Below, in pieces: positions 57,625 through 64,000 of a DNA stretch of 64,000 nt. The stretch covers positions 124,001-188,000 of the forward strand of contig NC_072817.1 in the NCBI RefSeq assembly GCF_003013715.1, given 5' to 3'. Origin of the DNA: Candidozyma auris. Lineage: Eukaryota; Ascomycota; Pichiomycetes; Serinales; Metschnikowiaceae. The position numbers and the translations under genes are program-made. Within the stretch, counting starts at the first letter, position 1; each line of letters begins with the position of its first letter. The notes under the pieces are model-generated. The model worked only from the letters and a program-made list of their open reading frames with translations. It was not told the DNA's origin and made no database searches.

Positions 57625-58560
57625 TTAGTCATACCACATCTTAATTAATTCCTCCGACACAGCGGACGGCGTTAAAACACCAAGGTCCGTGATAAGAGCT
57701 GTGATGAACTCGTGTGGAGTAAAGTCAATAGACTGCGTTTTGAGAACGCCTTGCAGTGTTTCTAATTCTGAAGAGCCGTGCTCTTCTAGGGCACTTGCGA
57801 TCCCGTGAGGCAAGTCGTTTGGAGCTAACGGAAATAATCTAACGAATTTATGTGACTCAGTAACCACGTAGAATGGCTTATTATTTGCCTTCGCCAAGCA
57901 GCCAATCTGGTATGAACCGATATGATTGATGATACCACCACTTTCTGCCACGCCTTCAGCGCCGACAAGGACCTTATCTATCTTATGAAGAACGTAGCCC
58001 ACAGCACTGTCCACAATGACTTCTACAGGAATGTCTGCTTCTCTTAGGAGCTTAGCCATGTGGTAGCCCTTTTCAGAGGGACGGGCTTCTGTGACGATGA
58101 CCTTGAACCGCAATAACTTCTCCGATCTCGCTTTTTGTAAAAGCTGAAACACAACACGAGAGAATGAGTGAACCAAAATTGTGTCGTCATCTTTGATGAA
58201 GGGCACGCCAAACTCGGCCAGCTTCTCTCTGGACTCCTTCGCTCTCTGCACGAAGAGCTCCCCATTCTCCACTAAATTCTTCTTGCAAGACTCCCAGTCA
58301 GAATACAAGTTTGTGTTACGCATCACAAAACGCATGAACAAGTCACACCCCGCAGAAAGCGAAATGGCGTTAGAGATCGACAGCTTTAAGGTGTCGATGT
58401 TGGCTTGAACGAGCTTGATCAATTCAGAGGATGTCGAGGGCTGCTTCACCCGAAGCATCGTCACAAGCGACTCAATGGCCGCTATGGGCATAGTCATGTC
58501 GCGATCATCCTCCAAGAACTTGAGATAGGTCTCCTTGATGTCAAAATCCGACTCAGTCAT
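57625..58560 (-). CDS. GCN3: eIF2B alpha subunit Gcn3
   Basis: Regulatory alpha subunit of eIF2B, the guanine-exchange factor for eIF2 that senses phospho-eIF2alpha in general amino-acid control. The 311-residue protein matches yeast Gcn3 (305 aa). It has the N-terminal helical domain (MPIAAIESLVTMLRV, SISNAISLSAGCDLFMRFV), then the Rossmann-like part with ILVHSFSRVV, VIVTEARPSEKGYHMAKLL, VLVGAEGVAESGGIINHIGSYQ and the C-terminal YVVTESHKFVRLFPL. The ATG at 58560 is well placed. Confidence 0.96.
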   Translation of the reverse strand: MTESDFDIKETYLKFLEDDRDMTMPIAAIESLVTMLRVKQPSTSSELIKLVQANIDTLKLSISNAISLSAGCDLFMRFVMRNTNLYSDWESCKKNLVENGELFVQRAKESREKLAEFGVPFIKDDDTILVHSFSRVVFQLLQKARSEKLLRFKVIVTEARPSEKGYHMAKLLREADIPVEVIVDSAVGYVLHKIDKVLVGAEGVAESGGIINHIGSYQIGCLAKANNKPFYVVTESHKFVRLFPLAPNDLPHGIASALEEHGSSELETLQGVLKTQSIDFTPHEFITALITDLGVLTPSAVSEELIKMWYD

Positions 58561-58780
58561 AGTTTGAAGAACTTAGTAGGTGATGAAAAAAATGCGCGAG
58601 ATAGATGTAGCATCAAGCTGACTTCAGCCAAGTTCAGTTGGATTCAAATACCGATATGGGTGAGTGAAAAAACAACGAGCACTGTATGTTACATAGTAAT
58701 TGTAATAGATTTTAGCTTAATCTCTTTCTTTTTTTTTCTTGTCATGGAGAGGGGTACGTTCAGGTTACTCTCAAAGTCAA

Positions 58781-58791
58781 TGGCTGCGAAA
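58781..58791 (+). promoter_or_regulatory. Recurrent 11-bp promoter word, exact copy
   Basis: Exact TGGCTGCGAAA, 220 bp upstream of the GCN3 ATG, on the opposite strand to the gene. Confidence 0.6.
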
Positions 58792-59448
58792 TTACATAGA
58801 AGACCTAGAGGAAAAGATCGAGAAAATGAGGGTAAACAAAAAGACAATAGTCATTAGAAGATTAAGCAACCACAAAACTAAGCTAAAAATCTATATATGC
58901 CTAGTGATTCATTGAAAAAGTATTCCTCGTCTCTTTAGTGCGCTATGTGAGCTACATCGATGTATGCATAATGGTTGCAAAATGAGCCCAGGGGAGATTT
59001 TGGGACGTTGTGAGGAAGAGAGTATAAGGGTATGCAGCTCTTCATATACATGATTTGACTTAGGTAATAGATGTTTATTTTCTCGAGAGAAATCGATTTT
59101 TTTGAATCACCCAGGTACCAACTGTTTGATGCGATGAAGTAATTGTCCTTGCGCTGAATAATCAAATGAAGAGAGAAATAACTCACGAAAGATCAGTTTC
59201 TTAAGGTGCATTTTGGAGTCGATAAAAAAACCTAAGTAACGCTTCGGTTTGAAGGTAGATGATTTAGAGATATTAAATTCAGAGAGAAATTATTATATCG
59301 CAGATGTTGAGACCATCTCATTCTAGAAAGTATAAAAAAATAAACGAATCTGAACAAGTTTGTGAGTGACTGAAATTCAATTTACATACGTACTACCTCT
59401 TGTTACTCTTGCGCCTATTCAGTACCTCATGTGTCACTGTATTGCACT

Positions 59449-59459
59449 GGCTGCGAAAA
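59449..59459 (+). promoter_or_regulatory. Recurrent 11-bp promoter word, exact copy
   Basis: Exact TGGCTGCGAAA, 225 bp upstream of the DOA4 ATG, same strand. Confidence 0.6.
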
Positions 59460-59684
59460 TTGACAGAACCCTCGAAGTGTGAATGTGACATCAATACCAC
59501 CACAAGACATGCATTACAAGACCTTTATTCTTTCAGTCAACATTCCTTGAATCTTTGATATCCAAAAACCCCTAAAAATCGTTACCCAGGTCTTCCTTTG
59601 CCTTCTGAACTATATACAGGATCTTCACCATATGTACTGTCTCATTAGATCACATAATCCGGAGTCTGGCTACATCCACAAGTC

Positions 59685-62228
59685 ATGAGCAAACCAGATG
59701 CTCAAACAACGTACTCACTTCAAGAGCTGCATCACATCCTGAAGTCTCTTGCCAGAAATGTTCTACAGAACGTTTCCAGGGTCAATGATCTTTTGGGTAT
59801 CCAGATTACCTTACTTGAGATCTTCAAGTTTGAGGCCGAACGGTTCGATGCCTTAGGATATTGTGACGTTTCCATGGCTTACGTTGCACATAATGCAAAT
59901 ATTTACCTCGCAAAAGCTGCTTCAGAAGCGCCATCCACGGCAGCGAAGCCGATAATAGAAAAGATCCTCGAACTGATCCAGGATAATAAGGAAAAGGCAA
60001 GTGCAATCGAGAGGTGTCTTCGTCTGATCTCGGTCCTGAAACAAAATATTGACGATTTGAGTGACCCACTTCTAATGAGGTTTGCAAATCTCAAAACTGG
60101 AGTTCTGGAAGCACCTGTAGCCTCTTCATTTGAGGGCTTCTTATACTCAGACTCGGTACTGGTATACGAACTCAACCACCTTATACGATCGCGCCCTGAT
60201 GATGTTCTCCTTTTAGACTTCAGAACAAAGAAGGAGTTCAATTATAGTCACATTAATTTCCTGAATATTGTGAATATCGAGCCGTCTAAGTTGTCTGCTC
60301 TATTGAAGAATTACCTGCAACCTACTGAGCAGCAACTACTAGCTCTTATATTGGATGCTGACAGTGCAAATTTGTTTAAAAAGCGACAGAAGTTTGGACT
60401 TATTGTTGCATACAATCTACGATTTGGAGGTATCGGAAACAGCAAGTTTCAGGCGTTGGAATACCTGCTTATAAACAAGGAGGATAAGGGGATTCCTTCG
60501 AAGAATCCGTTTAGAGATCTCTTTGATACTCTTATGTTCAAAGCAGAATACATAAGCTCAAGGCCCCAACAGTATCCTGTCTATTTGAATGGTGGCCTTG
60601 AAAGATGGTACACAACTTTTGGAGAAGGATCCCTCACCACACGCTCCCAAAGATCCCAGTCGAAACTTCAAAGCAATGGCTTGCCATCCAGCGGTTCATC
60701 ATCAGAAAGATCATACGTCAAGAGTTTTGGAGACTACATCGCCAGCGCCAAATCTGCAACCCCACCTCCAAAATACACCACTATAGACACACAGAGGACA
60801 AATGATCACGATTACATCAGACCCAAATCGAGAGTACCTCCTAGTATCGTACCATCAACTAACAGACCCTCTTATAGTCCACCCGTGGGGAAGCGGCCAG
60901 ATGTCACGACGAGTCCAGTGTCCCCGCCTCCGAAACCACCTCGTATCGAACTTTCAGGAACTCCTCTGCCAGCTGTGCACGTGAAGGAGGATACTACAGA
61001 AAGACAAATGAATGGTCCAGAGACCAATACGTTCCTTGATAATTTCGCTACGGGATTAACGAATTTGGGAAACTCGTGTTATATGAATTGTGTTCTTCAA
61101 TGCTTAGGTGCCACACCTCAGCTTACGTCTTTCTTCTTTTCCACGAATAATAATGAAGCAACAAGTTCATACCGTCAGCATATCAACACAAGTAATAGAT
61201 TGGGTACCAGTGGAGTCTTGACGACCAATTTTGTCAAGCTCTTGGGTAATATGTTCAACAATGTGGGCAAATACTTTGCACCACACGAGTTTAAAAAAGC
61301 CATTGGCACTGTTTCTGCAGGCCGTCAATTTGCATCCTTCGATCAACAGGATTGTATCGAATTTCTTAATTTTGTATTAGATTCGTTGCATGAAGATCTC
61401 AATCAGCGTGCTGTTGAAGACGGAGAAGAAAGAAGTAAGATCATGGAACTTTCTCCAGAACAAGAACAGACCAGAGAACTTCTTCCAGTGAGACTCGCAT
61501 CAACAATCGAATGGGAGAGGTATCTAAAACTAAACTTCTCGATCATTGTGGACTACTTTCAAGGACAGTATTTGTCACAATTGAAATGTCTCGAGTGTGG
61601 TATGACGTCTACAACTTACAATGCTTATTCCATTCTTTCACTTCCTATACCTGAAAGATTGGGAAAAGATAAGGTTGTAACTTTAGCTCAATGCCTAGAC
61701 CTTTTTACTGATACAGAGCTTTTAGACGACGACAACAAGTGGCATTGTCCGAGATGTAAAAGATTTACAAAGCTGACCAAAAAGATTTCGATAACCAGGC
61801 TTCCTCGAGTACTTATTGTGCACTTCAAAAGATTTCAGATGCTGCTTTCGGGCCATTTCAACAAGCTTGAGACCTTCGTTAAATATCCTGTTAACGAGAC
61901 TCTTGATCTAACATCGTACTGGCCGCTGGCGGGCACTTATGTCAACTCGGACGTTGCAAGGCGCATGAATGTATCAGAAGAACAGCAAAATCTTTCCAAA
62001 TTTCCCCAAAGACATCAGGTTCCACCTTTCAAATATAAACTCTACGGTGTTGTCAACCATTTTGGCAACTTGACCAATGGCCACTACACAGCTTACGTCA
62101 AAAAAGGAAGCGATCTGAAGCAAAGAAAAGAATGGTGTTATTTTGATGATGCTAAAGTTCTGTATGACTGCAAAGTTGATCAGGTGGTCAACAAACACGC
62201 CTATTGTTTGTTCTTCCAGAGAATCTAA
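59685..62228 (+). CDS. DOA4: Ubiquitin hydrolase Doa4-type, rhodanese plus USP
   Basis: Endosomal deubiquitinase that recovers ubiquitin from MVB cargo; recruited by Bro1. The 847-residue protein has an N-terminal helical region, a rhodanese-like domain at about 155-320 (DDVLLLDFRTKKEFNYSHI ... YPVYLNGGLERW), a Ser/Pro-rich linker, and a USP domain with Cys box GLTNLGNSCYMNCVLQCL (about 458-475), zinc cysteines CLECG and CPRC, and His box YGVVNHFGNLTNGHYTAYVK. Yeast Doa4 is 926 aa; Ubp5 is a paralog in Saccharomyces but usually single in CTG yeasts. Its stop is 3 bp from the OCA6 stop. Confidence 0.92.
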   Translation: MSKPDAQTTYSLQELHHILKSLARNVLQNVSRVNDLLGIQITLLEIFKFEAERFDALGYCDVSMAYVAHNANIYLAKAASEAPSTAAKPIIEKILELIQDNKEKASAIERCLRLISVLKQNIDDLSDPLLMRFANLKTGVLEAPVASSFEGFLYSDSVLVYELNHLIRSRPDDVLLLDFRTKKEFNYSHINFLNIVNIEPSKLSALLKNYLQPTEQQLLALILDADSANLFKKRQKFGLIVAYNLRFGGIGNSKFQALEYLLINKEDKGIPSKNPFRDLFDTLMFKAEYISSRPQQYPVYLNGGLERWYTTFGEGSLTTRSQRSQSKLQSNGLPSSGSSSERSYVKSFGDYIASAKSATPPPKYTTIDTQRTNDHDYIRPKSRVPPSIVPSTNRPSYSPPVGKRPDVTTSPVSPPPKPPRIELSGTPLPAVHVKEDTTERQMNGPETNTFLDNFATGLTNLGNSCYMNCVLQCLGATPQLTSFFFSTNNNEATSSYRQHINTSNRLGTSGVLTTNFVKLLGNMFNNVGKYFAPHEFKKAIGTVSAGRQFASFDQQDCIEFLNFVLDSLHEDLNQRAVEDGEERSKIMELSPEQEQTRELLPVRLASTIEWERYLKLNFSIIVDYFQGQYLSQLKCLECGMTSTTYNAYSILSLPIPERLGKDKVVTLAQCLDLFTDTELLDDDNKWHCPRCKRFTKLTKKISITRLPRVLIVHFKRFQMLLSGHFNKLETFVKYPVNETLDLTSYWPLAGTYVNSDVARRMNVSEEQQNLSKFPQRHQVPPFKYKLYGVVNHFGNLTNGHYTAYVKKGSDLKQRKEWCYFDDAKVLYDCKVDQVVNKHAYCLFFQRI

Positions 62229-62231
62229 AGG

Positions 62232-62840
62232 CTAAGAACTTGTTGATGCTTCAACTGGTCCCGCTTCCGTCACTTTAATATTTGGATGACTCCCCACGAT
62301 GCCCTTGCTAAGACCTTCCCATAGCCAATCGCATTTTGAATCGGACCGAACACTGATTTCACCCCGGAAACCATCCACGAAACTTCTATCGTTCAATGTG
62401 ATACTCGTGGTGAAGTTGATGAACTCATTAAATATCGCTATTGATGACCAAAACTGCAATTTTCTTAGACATGCAATGACCAAGCTCGTAACCTGCCCAC
62501 CATTGAGACAGTGTACGTACACTGGAGCATGCTCCAGATGGATCATATAATCCAACGTTTCTAACACTGTGGAATACCCCATGGGCACTCCACGTTTCTT
62601 GCCCTTTCCCGATTGGGCACACTCCAAGTGGACAAGATTGATATTTCCCAGGGTAGCGAACTCGTAAAGAGCTTTATCAGTGTCTTGAGTGATCGGTTCA
62701 GGAGTGAGGGATATAATCGTTTTAAGATTGAGACTCAGCAAAAACGGGAAATTGATTTGTCTTGGGTAGCCACCACGATGCAAATGAGGCTGTACAGTAC
62801 TGAATCTTAGCGGAGGTACGAGAGGATCTGGTTCGATCAT
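62232..62840 (-). CDS. OCA6: Oca6, catalytically atypical tyrosine phosphatase
   Basis: Member of the Siw14/Oca family of atypical dual-specificity phosphatases, part of the Oca complex linked to inositol pyrophosphate signalling. The 202-residue protein starts PPLRFSTVQPHLHRGGYPRQINFPFL, close to yeast Oca6 in order. The signature loop reads HCLNGGQVTS: the Cys of HCx5R is present, but the expected Arg position is not Arg, so normal PTP chemistry is doubtful, as in other Oca proteins. The frame is open for another 48 codons upstream; the Met at 62840 (MIEPDPL) gives the family N-terminus. Confidence 0.85.
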   Translation of the reverse strand: MIEPDPLVPPLRFSTVQPHLHRGGYPRQINFPFLLSLNLKTIISLTPEPITQDTDKALYEFATLGNINLVHLECAQSGKGKKRGVPMGYSTVLETLDYMIHLEHAPVYVHCLNGGQVTSLVIACLRKLQFWSSIAIFNEFINFTTSITLNDRSFVDGFRGEISVRSDSKCDWLWEGLSKGIVGSHPNIKVTEAGPVEASTSS

Positions 62841-63017
62841 TGCATAATGAAGAGAAAGGAAGAATGCTAAAGGAAGTGTACGCTTGTAAATTACATTATT
62901 CATATATGAGTGTTTTAGATGCAGTGCCATTGATTTTGGCCGTGTGAGTGAAATATTAAGGCTGCATCGAGCGGAAAACATCAAGACGCAATTGATGATG
63001 GAGTTAATAAATGTAGT

Positions 63018-64000
63018 CTAGAACAACTTGGGAAGCTTGCTATCTTCCACGTTTGTATCAAGAACCTCTTTAATACTCATGCGGGGAGCCACGCCTGGTT
63101 CACGAGAACCACCAGCGATACCACTGCTGTATTTCAATTGCAACAAATCACCAACCTCGCTGAACTTCTCCAACACATAGTCCAAATCCTCTTTGGTTAA
63201 CGCCGAACTGACGCACAACCTAGCTCTGGCCGTTGCGATAGGGGTGGCAGGGTAGCCCACAACGACAACAGCGATCTTCTCATTGTAAAGCATTCTTGAA
63301 AGAGCAGGCATCTTGGCTGGCAAGTACAACAACAATGGAATCACTGGGGAGTCGTCAGCGCCGTAAACGATAAATCCGAGCTTCTTCAACCCAAGTCTTA
63401 AATAACGCGAGTTAAATGCGATTCTTCTCAAACGCTCTTCACCCTCGCCGGGGCTCAATGTACCGTTAATCACTTGCAAAGAGGAGATGATTTGGCCCAA
63501 CACTGGAGGAGGAACGCCTTCTCCAAACGAGTTGTTGAAGTAAGTCAATCTCATCTTGTCGATAATCCACTTGTCAGCAGCAACGTAGCCACCAGTGGCA
63601 CCAAAAGACTTTGTTAAGGTACCCATCAAAAGATCAACTTGGGAGGGAGACACGGAGAAGTAATCACACACACCTCTTCCATGGGGACCAAGAGCACCGA
63701 TGGAGTGGGCCTCATCAACAAAGAGGTAGCACTTATACTTGTTCTTCAATTCGATCACGCGGGGCAAGTTCACCATGTTGCCCTCCATGGAATAAAGACC
63801 TTCAACTGCAATGATAATCTTCTTCCACGGTCTGTGAGTACGAGGTTGACCCTGGGCAATCTGATTTCTGATCAACTTCTCCAAGTCCTCCATGTTGTTG
63901 TGCTCAAAAACCTTGACAGAGGCGCCAGAGATACGAATACCAAATCTGATGGAGGCATGGTTAAGCGAATCACTGATGACAAGACACGACGAGTCCACCA
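63018..64000 (-). CDS. LCB2: Serine palmitoyltransferase subunit Lcb2, partial
   Basis: Lcb2 is the catalytic PLP-bearing subunit that condenses serine and palmitoyl-CoA in the first step of sphingolipid synthesis in the ER. The C-terminal 326 or so residues lie in the window; the start is beyond the right edge. Visible are SDSLNHASIRFG, VEGLYSMEGNMVNLP, FVDEAHSIGALGPHGRG and the PLP lysine in GTLTKSFGATGGYVA. The C-terminal lobe includes SPVIPLLLYLP and VVVGYPATP, then RARLCVSSAL. Frame is open through the edge. The yeast protein is 561 aa. Confidence 0.96.
   Translation of the reverse strand, partial: VDSSCLVISDSLNHASIRFGIRISGASVKVFEHNNMEDLEKLIRNQIAQGQPRTHRPWKKIIIAVEGLYSMEGNMVNLPRVIELKNKYKCYLFVDEAHSIGALGPHGRGVCDYFSVSPSQVDLLMGTLTKSFGATGGYVAADKWIIDKMRLTYFNNSFGEGVPPPVLGQIISSLQVINGTLSPGEGEERLRRIAFNSRYLRLGLKKLGFIVYGADDSPVIPLLLYLPAKMPALSRMLYNEKIAVVVVGYPATPIATARARLCVSSALTKEDLDYVLEKFSEVGDLLQLKYSSGIAGGSREPGVAPRMSIKEVLDTNVEDSKLPKLF

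Larger units (their letters stand above)
58561..59684. other. Divergent promoter GCN3 / DOA4
   Basis: 1.1 kb with two exact recurrent words (58781 and 59449), each 220-225 bp from its nearest gene start, and a degenerate one at 58972 (TGGTTGCAAAA). Nothing else recognised. Confidence 0.55.

Overview
This is a nuclear segment of an ascomycete budding yeast. It is densely packed with short intergenic gaps and carries about 38 recognisable protein genes, two tRNAs, one intronic snoRNA and one LINE fragment. Five genes have introns with GTATGT (once GTACGT) donors; four use a TACTAAC branch point and one (EMC3) uses the variant TATTAAC. The window itself gives direct evidence for the CUG-Ser code. 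In the PPH3 phosphatase, two serines that are invariant across the PP2A family (in S-P-R-G-A-G and in W-S-A-P-N-Y) are encoded by CTG. The organism therefore belongs to the CTG-Ser clade (Candida, Clavispora or Metschnikowia type); the species cannot be fixed from the window alone. All CTG codons here should be read as serine.

Layout. 0.9-7.2 kb: NRK1, KRE33/NAT10, an Ndt80-type transcription factor and intron-containing LSM2. 7.3-12.5 kb: an orphan zinc-knuckle protein, RFT1, a HAP3/NF-YB subunit with a long tail, and an unusually short HRD1. 13.7-27.4 kb: NCL1 (TRM4), an RRN10-like UAF subunit divergent from a coiled-coil protein, mitochondrial Lon (PIM1), a UBR7/Mlo2 protein and MCM4. 27.5-29.7 kb: tRNA-Gln and a 5'-truncated LINE retrotransposon with an open reverse-transcriptase frame and a poly(A) tail. 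29.8-35.4 kb: PPH3 (17-nt first exon), a gene-poor GC-rich stretch with a small Kre1-like GPI protein, a DUF202 membrane protein whose 652-nt intron holds tandem repeats, and RPS30. 35.5-44.1 kb: EFM7, an orphan gene, a GH125 mannosidase, NPA3, EMC3 (47-nt intron), initiator tRNA-Met and COX20. 44.8-64 kb: PEX1 (apparent frameshift near the 3' end), MDM12, PSF1, MED11, FOL3, CMR1, ASC1 with U24 snoRNA in its intron, a YNL011C/CofD-like gene, GCN3, DOA4, OCA6 and the 3' part of LCB2.

The genes are housekeeping functions from many pathways and are not organised as a pathway cluster. The most interesting unexplained signal is an 11-bp word, TGGCTGCGAAA. It occurs eight times exactly and at least four more times with one or two changes, all in intergenic or promoter DNA, commonly about 205-290 bp upstream of a start codon and in either orientation. 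It behaves like the site of a general promoter-organising factor that I cannot match to a known one. Other points of interest are the PEX1 frameshift, the repeat-bearing DUF202 intron, the short HRD1, and Tbf1/Cbf1-type sites upstream of RPS30 and ASC1.
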